Below, one piece after another: positions 42,700-51,831 of a DNA stretch of 64,000 nucleotides (position 1 is the stretch's first letter; each line of letters begins with the position of its first letter). The notes under the pieces were generated by a model. That model was not told the origin of the DNA. It searched no databases and was given only the letters and a program-made list of their open reading frames with translations. The DNA comes from an uncultured Prevotellaceae bacterium (GTDB lineage: Bacteria; Bacteroidota; Bacteroidia; Bacteroidales; Bacteroidaceae): NCBI GenBank assembly GCA_900318685.1, contig ONLL01000011.1:1-64000 (forward strand), given 5' to 3'. The position numbers and the translations under genes are program-made.

Positions 42700-44175
42700 C
42701 TATATCTTCTTATGTACTTCATGACCTTCCACATGTATCGCAGAGAGAGGTCTCACAGGACAAACATATTCACAAGCTCCGCAACCGATGCAGGCAGCTT
42801 CGTTGATAGCGGGGACAGAGGGCGACAGATCGTCGTCAGGATCTGATGGAACCATTGTTATAGCTCCAGCAGGACAGTGACGCTCGCAGTTGCCACACTC
42901 AGCCTCGCCCTTGGCCGAGATGCACTCACTGACCACGACGATGGCATGACCAATCTGTATGCTCGACTTATCGACGGCATCGATGGGCTTGATGGCTCCA
43001 GCAGGACATACCTCCGAACAGCGTGTACACTCAGAACGGCACCAGCCGCGATCATACTGCATCTCAGGCTGCATCAGGCTCATCAGGCTGTTGCTGGGGC
43101 GCAGCACGCCATTAGGACACTCAGAGACGCAGAGCTGACAGCCCGTGCAGCGCGTAGCCATATTCTTGGCCGACAGCGATCCTGGAGGCGTCAGAGGCGT
43201 CAGGCGCATAGGACTCTGCTTGGCCTGGATAGCAGCCAGACCGCCATCCACCAGCTTGTCCTGAGCCAATGCGGCTGTAGTGGCCATAGCAGTTGCCAGG
43301 AGGAAAGAGCGCTTGGTCGGGTCGACATTCGCCTTCGCTTCGACCATCTTCACCTTTCCGCGATAGGGCTTGTATGACAACGCATTAGACTTGCATTTAT
43401 CAATGCAGTCGCCACATACCACGCAGCGAGAATAATCGATGCGATGGTTCTTGAAGTCGATGCACGAGGCTTTACAATTCCTGGCACAGAGCGAGCAGTT
43501 GTGGCACTTGTCAGTGTCAATCTGTATGCGCAGCCAAGAGAATCGGGACAGGAACGAGAGCAGCGTACCCACAGGACAGATGGTGTTGCAATAGGTGCGT
43601 CCTCCCCTCCAAGCAAGCACCACGAGCAGCACCAGCGTTGCTACGGCAATGATGAGCACAGGCAGCGACTTCAGCCATACGTCGACTGAATAGAAGGCAT
43701 AGCTGTCAGCGCGTTCTGCGATGCCAGCCAGCACATTGTTGCCCAGCTGCCACAGCGGCTGGAAGATGAGTGTCACGATGCGGCCAAAGGCACTGTAGGG
43801 AGCCAGCAGCTGCACCAAGCTTCCAATGCCAGCCAAGAAGGCCACCACCATCACGGCCAGCATACCATAGCGCAGCCAACGCATCTCGGGCGAATAGCTG
43901 TAGGGGAGCTTCTTGCCTTTCTTGCCCAGCCATCCGAAGATGTCCTGCAAGATGCCCAGCGGACAGATGACGGAACAATAGATGCGGCCGAAGATGAGTG
44001 TCAGCACTGCCAAGAGGACAATGACCAACACATTCAAGGCGAGGATGGCCTCCAGCGCCTGTGTCTTTGCCATCCATCCCAGCCAGGCATGAGCCGTACC
44101 CGTGAAGTCGAGGAACAGCCACGTCAGGCCCAACAGAAAGATGGTAGCCAATACGATTCGGATTTTCCTTAGCAT
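42700..44175 (-). CDS. Membrane polyferredoxin: NapH-like part fused to NapG-like part
   Basis: 491 residues. N-terminal half with about four to five membrane helices and paired cysteine motifs YCSVICPLGIL and YCNTICPVGTLL, as in NapH/RnfB-like electron carriers. Ferredoxin clusters follow (CHNCSLCARNCKASC, CVVCGDCIDKCKSNA). Near residue 287 an internal Tat-like sequence TKRSFLLATAMATTAALA precedes a second ferredoxin part (CTGCQLCVSECP, CRSECTRCSEVCP, CGNCERHCP, CIGCGACEYVCP). It probably passes electrons across the inner membrane to exported partners, such as the aldo/keto reductase next to it. Confidence 0.88.
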   Translation of the reverse strand: MLRKIRIVLATIFLLGLTWLFLDFTGTAHAWLGWMAKTQALEAILALNVLVIVLLAVLTLIFGRIYCSVICPLGILQDIFGWLGKKGKKLPYSYSPEMRWLRYGMLAVMVVAFLAGIGSLVQLLAPYSAFGRIVTLIFQPLWQLGNNVLAGIAERADSYAFYSVDVWLKSLPVLIIAVATLVLLVVLAWRGGRTYCNTICPVGTLLSFLSRFSWLRIQIDTDKCHNCSLCARNCKASCIDFKNHRIDYSRCVVCGDCIDKCKSNALSYKPYRGKVKMVEAKANVDPTKRSFLLATAMATTAALAQDKLVDGGLAAIQAKQSPMRLTPLTPPGSLSAKNMATRCTGCQLCVSECPNGVLRPSNSLMSLMQPEMQYDRGWCRSECTRCSEVCPAGAIKPIDAVDKSSIQIGHAIVVVSECISAKGEAECGNCERHCPAGAITMVPSDPDDDLSPSVPAINEAACIGCGACEYVCPVRPLSAIHVEGHEVHKKI

Positions 44176-44203
44176 ATGAACATTATATTTTACTGATTAA
44201 TAG

Positions 44204-44956
44204 TTATCGTTTGCCAGTCTTGGACGGCACCAGCCAGATACTGACCTCATACAGCAGCCAGATGGGTAGACTCACAACCAGGAGGGTGAAGATGTCGGTC
44301 GTAGGAGTAATGATGGCTGCTACCACAAGGATAGCCACCACGGCATGACGGCGATAGTTGCGCATCAGCCCTCCGCTCACCAAGCCCATTTTTCCTAGGA
44401 TAGAGCACACCACAGGCAACTCGAACACCAGGCCGATGACCAGACACATGGAGATGAGTGTGTCGATGTACGACTGCAGCGTGAGCATATTGTCGATATC
44501 GGTACTGACCTGATAGGTTCCCAGGAACCTCACCGTCAGCGGGAAGATGATGAAATAGCATACCAGCGTGCCCACGAGGAACATCAGGTAGGCCGAGCCC
44601 ACAATCCAGTAAGCTGCCCTGCGCTCGTTCTGATAGAGTCCAGGCGAGACGAATCGAAACAGCTGGTAGAGCACATAGGGCGAAGCACAGAGCAAGCCGG
44701 CATAGGCAGCCGTACGCATGTGGGTCATAAACTGCTCCGTCAGCCCGGTGTTGATGAGATGGATGGCGAAGTCAGGACTGCCCATCAGCCTGAAAGTGAT
44801 GAAGTTGCTCGTCGTTGGTGCAAGTACTACTGCAAACAGCCATTCCTTCAGACAGAAGGCCACAACAGCAAAGACCACGACTGCCACCAGTGAGCGGACG
44901 ATGGTCCAGCGCAGCACATCCAGATGCTCCCAGAATGTAGCAGGTTGCTCACTCAT
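44204..44956 (-). CDS. tatC: Twin-arginine translocase subunit TatC
   Basis: 250 residues, six membrane helices. Starts [20 protein letters not shown], the conserved N-terminal motif that contacts the signal peptide, with the periplasmic [13 protein letters not shown] loop and FELPVV. Receptor of the Tat system, which exports folded proteins. Overlaps tatA by 8 bp. The next genes downstream encode Tat-type Fe-S proteins, likely cargo. Confidence 0.95.
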   Translation of the reverse strand: MSEQPATFWEHLDVLRWTIVRSLVAVVVFAVVAFCLKEWLFAVVLAPTTSNFITFRLMGSPDFAIHLINTGLTEQFMTHMRTAAYAGLLCASPYVLYQLFRFVSPGLYQNERRAAYWIVGSAYLMFLVGTLVCYFIIFPLTVRFLGTYQVSTDIDNMLTLQSYIDTLISMCLVIGLVFELPVVCSILGKMGLVSGGLMRNYRRHAVVAILVVAAIITPTTDIFTLLVVSLPIWLLYEVSIWLVPSKTGKR

Positions 44957-45161
44957 CCGTCTTCTTCACCTCGTCGTCGGCCTTCTTCACCTCGTCGTCA
45001 ATCTCCTTCATGCCGTCCTTGAAGCTCTTCACGCCCTTGCCCAGACCCTTCATCAGTTCAGGAATCTTAGCTCCTCCGAAGAGCAGCAGCACGATCAGTG
45101 CTATGAGCAGTATTTCTTGGCCTCCAAGGCCGAAAATGAGTAATGTCTTGAATACTATCAT
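44949..45161 (-). CDS. tatA: Twin-arginine translocase subunit TatA/E
   Basis: 70 residues. Short N-terminal membrane helix ([20 protein letters not shown]) with the FGGAKIPEL hinge, then the amphipathic helix [15 protein letters not shown] and an acidic/lysine tail. Forms the translocation pore with TatC. No tatB is present, giving a minimal TatAC system as in many Bacteroidota. A TAATTTTG box at 45203-45196 lies about 35 nt before the start. Confidence 0.93.
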   Translation of the reverse strand: MIVFKTLLIFGLGGQEILLIALIVLLLFGGAKIPELMKGLGKGVKSFKDGMKEIDDEVKKADDEVKKTDE

Positions 45162-45274
45162 GGTTTTGTTTTTGGGTAAATAATCATTCTGCCTGCAAAA
45201 TTACACTTTTTTTCGATAAAAACTGCAAGATTGAGCATAAAAATGTGTACCTTTGCATGCAAATAATCAATAAT

Positions 45275-46150
45275 ATGGGTTTTTGGAAAGCATTTTTCGG
45301 GGGTGAGACAGATCCCGAAGAGGAGAAAAAGAATGCCGAAGACAAGAAATTCGACATGCTGAAGTACGACGGAGTGAAGGCCATTCGCTACGGACAAAAC
45401 GAATTGGCCGCCAAGTTTTTCAATGAGGCACTCAAGTATAAGAATGACCCTGAGGTGCACGACTATCTCTCGAATGTCTACATCCGTATGGGAATGCTCG
45501 ATGAGGCTTTGCAAGAGACGAAGATAGTAGTACAAGCCGAGCCCGACAATATCAACCTGCTCCTGAAGGCGGCCAGCGTAGCCTATATGAAAGAGGACTA
45601 TGCTGAGATGACTGACTTCTGCAAGCAGGCACTAGAGCTGGATGGCGATCATGCCCTCGTCCATCTCATCTATGCCAAGGCTGAGTTGGGACAGCAGAAC
45701 CTCATTCAGGGCATCGCCCGCCTGACCAAGGCCCTTGCCCTCGACGATGAGTTGGCAGAAGGCCACCAGCTGCGCGGACAGACTCTGATGCTCATGGGCG
45801 ACCTCGATGCCGCTACTGCCGATGCCGAATGGCTGGAGCAGAACCAGTCGACAGACCCAGATGCTATGCTGCTAGTGGCACGTCTCGAGGCAGCAAAAGG
45901 TCATCAGCAGGAGGCAGTCGACAAATACGGCAAGGTGATCGACCTGAATCCCTTCCACCTCGATGCTTATCGCGAACGAGGAAAGATCCGCTTCGACCTA
46001 GGCGACAAGCAGGGTGCTGAGGAAGACATGCAGAAAGTGCTGGAGCTGAATCCCAACGAGATGGCCGATGTCAACGGCGAATACTCGGCCGAAGGTATCG
46101 AGCAGAAGACTCGTCAGGCCTACTCTAACCTTAATCCTTTTGGAATTTGA
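45275..46150 (+). CDS. Tetratricopeptide repeat protein
   Basis: 291 residues from ATG 45275 (MGFWKAFFGGE); the frame extends upstream through the TACCTTTG promoter box at 45248-45255, so the inner start is used. About six to seven TPR units run from residue 35 to 280 (NELAAKFFNEALKYKNDPEV, YIRMGMLDEALQETKIVVQA, GKVIDLNPFHLDAYRERGKI). No signal peptide. A protein-interaction scaffold; partner unknown. Divergent from tatA. Confidence 0.88.
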   Translation: MGFWKAFFGGETDPEEEKKNAEDKKFDMLKYDGVKAIRYGQNELAAKFFNEALKYKNDPEVHDYLSNVYIRMGMLDEALQETKIVVQAEPDNINLLLKAASVAYMKEDYAEMTDFCKQALELDGDHALVHLIYAKAELGQQNLIQGIARLTKALALDDELAEGHQLRGQTLMLMGDLDAATADAEWLEQNQSTDPDAMLLVARLEAAKGHQQEAVDKYGKVIDLNPFHLDAYRERGKIRFDLGDKQGAEEDMQKVLELNPNEMADVNGEYSAEGIEQKTRQAYSNLNPFGI

Positions 46151-46197
46151 GATTTGAGAATTGAGGGTTGAGATTTGAGAATTGAGATTTGAGATTA
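46149..46197. repeat. Heptamer repeat tract (GAGATTT/GAGAATT)
   Basis: Seven consecutive 7-mers (GAGATTT, GAGAATT, GAGGGTT, GAGATTT, GAGAATT, GAGATTT, GAGATTA) fill the gap between the TPR and RluA genes. The same 7-nt period occurs at 50190-50279, 56900-56955 and 63263-63297. Confidence 0.7.
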
Positions 46198-46199
46198 CT

Positions 46200-47096
46200 A
46201 TGAGAATGAACACAGGATATGGGCGTGAAGGCGACTACGATCATTTCGTGGTAAACGAGGAAATGCCGCTGCTGGATTTCCTCCTGGCCAACGTCAACCA
46301 GAGCCGCACGAAGATCAAGGCCACCCTGCAGGGACGTGGCATCAAGGTCAACGGCAAGACAGTCACGCAGTTCGACTTCATGCTCCAGCCCAAGATGAAG
46401 GTAGCGGTGAGCAAGACCAAGCGCAACCAGCAGTCGTTCAAGAGCCGCTATGTGAAGATAGTCTACGAGGACAAGTGGATCATCGTCGTCGAGAAGAACA
46501 TAGGCATCCTCTCGATGGCTGCCGGCCACTCATCGCTCAACGTGAAGAGCGTGCTCGACGACTATTTCCATAAGTCGCGCCAGAAGTGCACGGCACACGT
46601 CGTGCATCGGCTCGATCGCGACACCAGCGGACTGATGGTCTATGCCAAGGACCTCCAGACTGAGCAGATATTAGAGCACAACTGGCATCAGATTGTATAT
46701 GACCGCCGCTACGTAGCCATCCTCAGTGGCGAGATGGAGCAAGACGAAGGCACCATACAAAACTGGCTGAAGGACAACAAGGCCTACGTCACCTACTCCT
46801 CGCCCTTCGACAATGGCGGCAAGCTGGCCATCAGTCATTTCCATGTGCTCAGCCGCACAACTGAGCATTCGCTGGTCGAGTTTCAGCTGGAGACTGGACG
46901 CAAGAACCAGATTCGCGTGCATGCAGCCGATATGGGCCACCCCGTCTGCGGCGACAGCAAGTATGGCAACGGCGACGACCCAATTCATAGGCTCTGCCTG
47001 CATGCCTGGCTGCTCTGCTTCACCCATCCCGTCACGGGTGAACCTATGGAGTTCGAGACTCCCATCCCCACATCATTCAAACAATTATTCCGCTGA
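46200..47096 (+). CDS. RluA-family 23S rRNA/tRNA pseudouridine synthase
   Basis: 298 residues from ATG 46200 (MRMNTGYGREGDY), 2 nt after the heptamer tract. N-terminal S4-like RNA-binding domain (LLANVNQSRTKIKATLQG) and catalytic domain with the active-site Asp in HRLDRDTSGLMVYAK; GRKNQIRVHAADMGHPVCGD is also conserved. Makes pseudouridine in RNA; which site cannot be told. Its stop overlaps the next ATG (TGATG). Confidence 0.92.
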   Translation: MRMNTGYGREGDYDHFVVNEEMPLLDFLLANVNQSRTKIKATLQGRGIKVNGKTVTQFDFMLQPKMKVAVSKTKRNQQSFKSRYVKIVYEDKWIIVVEKNIGILSMAAGHSSLNVKSVLDDYFHKSRQKCTAHVVHRLDRDTSGLMVYAKDLQTEQILEHNWHQIVYDRRYVAILSGEMEQDEGTIQNWLKDNKAYVTYSSPFDNGGKLAISHFHVLSRTTEHSLVEFQLETGRKNQIRVHAADMGHPVCGDSKYGNGDDPIHRLCLHAWLLCFTHPVTGEPMEFETPIPTSFKQLFR

Positions 47097-47305
47097 TGAG
47101 TAACGCTGGTTTTTATATCTTCGCCGTCATAGCCGTCATCGTGGCTGTCTTGTTGGTCAAGCATGTCGTCACCTGCCTCATGCGCTCTATTATCATTGTG
47201 GTGCTGCTGATACTGCTCGCAGTGGCCTACTATTTCTTTGTAGGTCAGTACGATCCAGAGATTCACGATGCCGTGCAAGGTGCCTGGGACAAATACAACA
47301 AGTAA
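47096..47305 (+). CDS. Small two-helix membrane protein
   Basis: 69 residues: two hydrophobic helices (about 5-26 and 30-49, FYIFAVIAVIVAVLLVKHVV and IIIVVLLILLAVAYYFFVGQ) and a short acidic C-terminus (PEIHDAVQGAWDKYNK). Starts within the stop of the RluA gene, so translationally coupled. No known family; the coupling and good helices argue that it is real. Confidence 0.65.
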   Translation: MSNAGFYIFAVIAVIVAVLLVKHVVTCLMRSIIIVVLLILLAVAYYFFVGQYDPEIHDAVQGAWDKYNK

Positions 47306-47321
47306 TCTCCTTATCCGCTAG

Positions 47322-47969
47322 TCAGTCGTCCTTCTGAGCCGTTTCTTCGTCGAAATAGCGCTCAAACTGCTGACGAAGAGCTGTCGGATTGGCTATGATG
47401 TTGCGCAACTCGTTCAGTTTCTGCTCATTGGGAGAGCCAGGAATCCACAGACGGATATAGCCGTGCGACGAGTATTTCTCGTCCATATGCTGGCGAAAGC
47501 GTTGCCAATGATGCTCTCGGTCGAGCTGAGGATAATGGCTCAGACCATACTGCACCGTTCGACGAAACACTTGTTCAGGCACGATGTCACGGTCGGCCTC
47601 AGCCACAATCTTACCATACAGACTGCGAGGAGAACGCGAAGCCGAGGCTCGATGGTCTTCTATCGCCTCCTTCATCATCTTAATCTGCTCAGCACTGAAC
47701 CATCGCTTCAGACGGGCATCCTGTGCCAGGATCTTTCCGCCCGTGAGATGGTGTATGGCTCGAGGACCCGACATACCCACATCGTGATAGGCGGCAATGG
47801 TATAGACCATGTTCATATCGGCTCCCGTACGGTCGGCCAGTTCCATCGAGCGGCGTATCACACGCGTGACATGTTCCAGGTTGTGAGCCTTGTCAAACGA
47901 GGCATACTGTGGGAGGATCTGAGTCTCGATAAACTCCATCAAATCAAGGCTAGGACTGTTCTTCGGCAT
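47322..47969 (-). CDS. HD-domain phosphohydrolase
   Basis: 215 residues from ATG 47969 (MPKNSPSLDLMEF); the open frame upstream crosses the promoter and is not used. HD motif residues: H in KAHNLEHVTRVIRR, HD in AAYHDVGMSGPRAIHH, and D in VAEADRDIVPEQV. A metal-dependent phosphohydrolase of nucleotides or related compounds; substrate unknown. Divergent from menA with overlapping promoter regions. Confidence 0.85.
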   Translation of the reverse strand: MPKNSPSLDLMEFIETQILPQYASFDKAHNLEHVTRVIRRSMELADRTGADMNMVYTIAAYHDVGMSGPRAIHHLTGGKILAQDARLKRWFSAEQIKMMKEAIEDHRASASRSPRSLYGKIVAEADRDIVPEQVFRRTVQYGLSHYPQLDREHHWQRFRQHMDEKYSSHGYIRLWIPGSPNEQKLNELRNIIANPTALRQQFERYFDEETAQKDD

Positions 47970-47985
47970 AACTTTTGTATTGAAA

Positions 47986-48021
47986 GTTTGCAAATGTAAC
48001 AATAATTATTTACTTTTGCAA
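47986..48021. promoter_or_regulatory. Divergent overlapping promoters for the HD gene and menA
   Basis: Leftward: TTG at 48021-48019, 20-nt spacer, TACATTTG at 47998-47991. Rightward: TTTG at 47986-47989, 21-nt spacer, TACTTTTG at 48011-48018. Each -33 box lies next to the other's -7 box, so polymerase binding should be mutually exclusive. Confidence 0.55.
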
Positions 48022-48044
48022 GCAAAAAGCAAAAAAAATACAGA

Positions 48045-48980
48045 ATGGACATCAAGAAAGACTCTTTCAAGGCATGGATACTCGCTGCCAGACCCAAAAC
48101 GCTTACAGGTGCCGCCGTGCCCGTCATGATTGCGCTGGCACTAGCTTGGGCCGACATTCATTCATTGGACAATTTGACGAATGCTCAATTGGACAACGGT
48201 TCTCCTGTCGCACACTTCAACTGGACAGCAGCTGTGCTCTGCCTGCTCTTCGCCTTCATCATGCAGATCGATGCTAACTTCATCAACGATTACTTCGATT
48301 TCGTCAAGGGAACTGACGACCGCACGACTCGTCTTGGCCCTGAGCGAGCCTGCACACAGGGATGGGTCAGCATAGGCCGTATGAAGCTCGCCATCGCCAT
48401 CACCACCATATTGGCCTGCCAAGTGGGTCTGCCGCTCATCAGCTATGGCGGAATAGAGATGGTTCTTGTGGGAGCAGTATGCGTAGTCTTCTGCTTCCTC
48501 TATACGACTCATCTTTCTTATATGGGGCTAGGCGACCTGCTCGTATTGGTATTCTTTGGTCTGGTGCCTGTTTGTATCACCTACTATATTCAGCTGCACA
48601 CCATCACTCCACAGGTGCTGACTGCATCGCTGGCCTGCGGACTGGTGATCGATGCCCTGCTGCTGGTCAATAATTTCCGCGATCGCGACACTGACCGTCA
48701 GGCCGGCAAGCGCACACTAGTGGTCGGGATAGGCCCGAAGGCATCCATACTTCTATATCTCGGCGTAGGTATTATTGCCTGCTGTATGGGCATCGTCTTC
48801 ATGCTGAACGGCCATCCGTTTGCCTTCATCCTTCCCCTGCTCTACTTGCTCCTTCATTTCCTCACCTATACGAAGATGAAACGTATCTGGGCAGGCCGCG
48901 AGCTGAACAGATGCCTGGGCGAGACTGCTCGCAACATCTTCGTGTATGGCCTGCTAGTGACAATTGGACTGCTGATATAG
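48045..48980 (+). CDS. menA: 1,4-dihydroxy-2-naphthoate polyprenyltransferase
   Basis: 311 residues, eight to nine membrane helices. The two Asp-rich prenyl-diphosphate motifs are visible: NDYFDFVKGTDDR near residue 80 and NNFRDRDTDRQAGKRTL near 209. Attaches the isoprenoid chain to DHNA to give demethylmenaquinone, the substrate of MenG (19619-20353). N-terminus AWILAARPKTL is typical. Monocistronic, followed by a 22-nt array. Confidence 0.93.
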   Translation: MDIKKDSFKAWILAARPKTLTGAAVPVMIALALAWADIHSLDNLTNAQLDNGSPVAHFNWTAAVLCLLFAFIMQIDANFINDYFDFVKGTDDRTTRLGPERACTQGWVSIGRMKLAIAITTILACQVGLPLISYGGIEMVLVGAVCVVFCFLYTTHLSYMGLGDLLVLVFFGLVPVCITYYIQLHTITPQVLTASLACGLVIDALLLVNNFRDRDTDRQAGKRTLVVGIGPKASILLYLGVGIIACCMGIVFMLNGHPFAFILPLLYLLLHFLTYTKMKRIWAGRELNRCLGETARNIFVYGLLVTIGLLI

Positions 48981-49018
48981 AATGACGGCCTTCTTGATCT
49001 GCTTCTGCGGCTTCCTTG

Positions 49019-49216
49019 TTATACAAGGAGGCTGTCGGAGCTATACAAGGAGGCTGTCGGAGCTACACAAGGAGGCTGTCGGAGCTACACAAGAAGGCTG
49101 TCGGAGCGATACAAGGAGGCTGTCGGAGTTATACAAGGAGGCTGTCGGAGCTATACAAGAAGGCTGTCGGAGCTATGCAAGAAGGCTGCGATAGTTGACC
49201 AAAGAGGCTGTCGGAG
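49019..49216. repeat. Tandem array of nine 22-nt units (array 5)
   Basis: Units start every 22 nt from 49019 to 49195 with core ACAAGGAGGCTGTCGGAG; the last two are more diverged. The complement is the unit of array 2 (17457-17566). The core also forms the 3' arm of the second hairpin in elements A and B. Located between the convergent ends of menA and the nuclease-like gene. Confidence 0.88.
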
Positions 49217-49240
49217 TATGGCTTGCTTCCCCTAGGCCTA

Positions 49241-50242
49241 TCAGAACAATGAGAATTTGACCACCAAAGGCAGGTGGTCGCTATAGCCGCGCTGGTAGCT
49301 ATAGCCGTTATAGGTGCGTCGAGGCTTCCAGCCACCATAGGTCGTCTCTTCCTCCAACAGAAAAGGAGCATCGTTGATGTAAACGCTGTCCACATGCTCA
49401 TACAACGGCTGACTGACGAGCACATGGTCGATGGAATGCCACTCGCCTTGATAGCGATAGGTACCTTGAGCCCTGCCGTTGGAACCCTTGGCCCTCTCCG
49501 TGACGTTGATCAGACCACTACCGCTCAGTTGTCGCAGCGAAGGACTGTCGGCATAGTCGTTGAAGTCGCCTGCTACAATGATGTTCGCACCCTTCAGCGA
49601 GTCAATGGCGTTCAGCACGACATTCATGACCTGACGCCGATGGGGCCGTGTCTGCAGTTCACCGCCATAGCGGCTGGGAGCATGCAAGACTAAGAGATGG
49701 AGTGTATCAGCTCGAGGTGTCTCTCCTTTTATATATAAGATGTCGCGCGTAGAGCGCATGTCCTTCAGCGGTGGCACTTCCAAGTAGTCATAGCAAAGGG
49801 GCCTGAATCGCAAAGGCTGATAGAGCAGGGCGACGTCAATTCCTCGCAAGTCGGGCGACTGGGTCATCAGGTATTCATACCCTGCTCCTCGCAGCAGCGA
49901 TCTCTTGGTCAAATCATGGAGGACCGAATCATTTTCAACCTCTACAAGAGCGACGAGGTCGGGCAACTGGTCGGAACACGACAGAATAACCTGCCCCACC
50001 CCATTCAGCTTATTCCAGTAGCGTGTGCGCGTCCATCGACGACTGCCATCGGGCATAAACTCCTGGTCGTTCTTTCCTTCATCGTGCTCTATATCGAAGA
50101 GGTTTTCGCAGTTCAGCTCTACGAATACCTGTGCCCTTGCAGAGCTAAATAAAAAAAGAAAGATGAAAAATAAAAAATGCGAGAAGAAAATAGATAAATG
50201 AGAAATGATAAATGAAAAGGCTCTGAGTCCAAACGTGCCCAT
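49241..50242 (-). CDS. Secreted endonuclease/exonuclease/phosphatase-family protein
   Basis: About 333 residues from ATG 50242 (MGTFGLRAFSF). Signal or anchor segment to about residue 40 (FFSHFLFFIFLFLFSSARAQ). EEP-fold motifs: VELNCENLFD, LVALVEVEND (catalytic Glu), IVAGDFNDYADS, HSIDHVLVS and GYSDHLPLVVKF (terminal Asp-His). Acts outside the cytoplasm, possibly as a nuclease or phosphodiesterase. A further ATG at 50260 is possible. The upstream segment is rich in 7-nt repeats. Confidence 0.85.
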   Translation of the reverse strand: MGTFGLRAFSFIISHLSIFFSHFLFFIFLFLFSSARAQVFVELNCENLFDIEHDEGKNDQEFMPDGSRRWTRTRYWNKLNGVGQVILSCSDQLPDLVALVEVENDSVLHDLTKRSLLRGAGYEYLMTQSPDLRGIDVALLYQPLRFRPLCYDYLEVPPLKDMRSTRDILYIKGETPRADTLHLLVLHAPSRYGGELQTRPHRRQVMNVVLNAIDSLKGANIIVAGDFNDYADSPSLRQLSGSGLINVTERAKGSNGRAQGTYRYQGEWHSIDHVLVSQPLYEHVDSVYINDAPFLLEEETTYGGWKPRRTYNGYSYQRGYSDHLPLVVKFSLF

Positions 50243-50279
50243 TGATTTATCACTTCTCATTTATCATTTCTCATTGAGG
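50190..50279. repeat. Heptamer repeat tracts around the start of the nuclease-like gene
   Basis: GATAAAT GAGAAAT GATAAAT at about 50191-50214 and TTTATCA CTTCTCA TTTATCA TTTCTCA at about 50243-50275 are 7-nt repeats in opposite orientation, able to form a hairpin. The first lies inside the signal-peptide coding region. Confidence 0.55.
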
Positions 50280-50290
50280 GAAAAGCTAGC

Positions 50291-51829
50291 CTAGCAAACC
50301 TTCTCCAGTCGCTTCATCATGACAAACATGAAGATAGCGGCTACCAGACATACTGCCAGGAACACGCTCCAGCATACCCAGAGGGGAACGGCGCCCCACA
50401 GCAGTCCGCCGATGACCACGAGCTGGTTGCCAATGGCCGTAGCCACAAACCAGCCGCCCATCATCATACCCTTGTACTTGGGAGGAGCGACCTTCGACAC
50501 GAAGCTGATACCCATAGGCGAAAGCAACAGCTCACCAAAGGTGAGGATGAGGTAGACGCCAATGAGCAGGTTGGGTGTAACATCAGCCACGTGCATACCC
50601 ACAGGATTACCGTCGACATCCATCTCCGTCTGCGGCATGGGCAGACCAAACGAGAAGATCATCATCACGGCATAGGCGATGGCGGCCACGATCATACCAT
50701 AGGCAATCTTACGTGGTGCCTTCGGCTCCTTGCCCTTAGCGGCTAGCGATCCGAAGATAGCCATCGACACTGGTGTCAGAGCTACTACATAGAAGGGGTT
50801 GAACTGCTGGAAGATAGGGGCAGAGATGCTCACCTCACCCGTCAGACGGTAGTACTTCCATACGAGCAGTGCCAGCGCCACGACGATGACGGCAGCCGAG
50901 ATGCCCTTAGCCTTAGCAGTCTTGCTCTGGAACAGCGAGAAGGCTGCATAAACAATGAAGATGATGAGCACCAGATTCCATACGTCAAAGGCCATGCTCT
51001 CGACTCCTTCTGACGAGCGGGCCGTGAACTCATCGGCAAAGTAGGTCAGCGACAGGCCGTTCTGGTGGAAGGCCATCCAGAAGAAGATGACCACTGCAAA
51101 CACCAAGCAGAGGGCCACGATGCGCTGCTTAGTCTCCTCTCGCGTCAGCTCAGGCTCATTGGCCAGTGCCTTAGCCTTGTCGGCCTTTTTCTTGCCTCCC
51201 TCAGTATGGCGGAAGGTGCTGCGAAAGAAGTAGTAGATGGCTATCGACAGGATGAGCGATGCACAGGCGACAGCAAAGGCAAAGTGATAAGCCTCGCCCG
51301 GAGCCGTGTAGCCCAGCGCATTGTAGGCATAGTCGGAAATCTTGATGGCTGCCGTAGGAGCAAAGAGCGCACCGATGTTGATGGCCATGTAGAAAATCGA
51401 GAATCCTGCATCGCGCTTGTCAGCATACTTGGGATCGTCATAGAGATTACCGACCATCACCTGCAGGTTGCCCTTGAACAGACCCGTACCGAAGCCGATG
51501 AGCAGCAGTGCTCCTAGCATGACGATGAGGGCCGTCTGGTCACCACCAAGGGGAATCGACAGCAGCAGATAACCTGCAAACATGATGATAATACCTGTGG
51601 TCACCATCTTGCCGAAACCGAACTTATCGGCCAGGATACCGCCAATCAGCGGGAAGAAGTAGACCAGCATGAGAAACGAGCTGTAGATGGTGCCTGCCAT
51701 ACCTGGCGTCAGACCATAGTTAGCTCTCAAAAACAATGCGAAGACGGCTATCATAGTGTAGTAGCCGAATCGCTCACCTGTGTTGGCCAGTGCCAACGCG
51801 AACAGTCCTTTGGGTTGTCCTTCAAACAT
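50291..51829 (-). CDS. Proton-dependent oligopeptide transporter (POT/PTR family)
   Basis: 512 residues with about 14 membrane helices. Starts with the POT signature GERFGYYTMIAVFALFL and continues with GGILADKFGFGKMV; FYMAINIGALFAP and FQQFNPFYVVALTPV are also family features. Imports di- and tripeptides with protons, matching a protein-fermenting lifestyle. Follows the PorT-like gene by 2 nt on the same strand. Confidence 0.92.
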   Translation of the reverse strand: MFEGQPKGLFALALANTGERFGYYTMIAVFALFLRANYGLTPGMAGTIYSSFLMLVYFFPLIGGILADKFGFGKMVTTGIIIMFAGYLLLSIPLGGDQTALIVMLGALLLIGFGTGLFKGNLQVMVGNLYDDPKYADKRDAGFSIFYMAINIGALFAPTAAIKISDYAYNALGYTAPGEAYHFAFAVACASLILSIAIYYFFRSTFRHTEGGKKKADKAKALANEPELTREETKQRIVALCLVFAVVIFFWMAFHQNGLSLTYFADEFTARSSEGVESMAFDVWNLVLIIFIVYAAFSLFQSKTAKAKGISAAVIVVALALLVWKYYRLTGEVSISAPIFQQFNPFYVVALTPVSMAIFGSLAAKGKEPKAPRKIAYGMIVAAIAYAVMMIFSFGLPMPQTEMDVDGNPVGMHVADVTPNLLIGVYLILTFGELLLSPMGISFVSKVAPPKYKGMMMGGWFVATAIGNQLVVIGGLLWGAVPLWVCWSVFLAVCLVAAIFMFVMMKRLEKVC

Positions 51830-51831
51830 AG

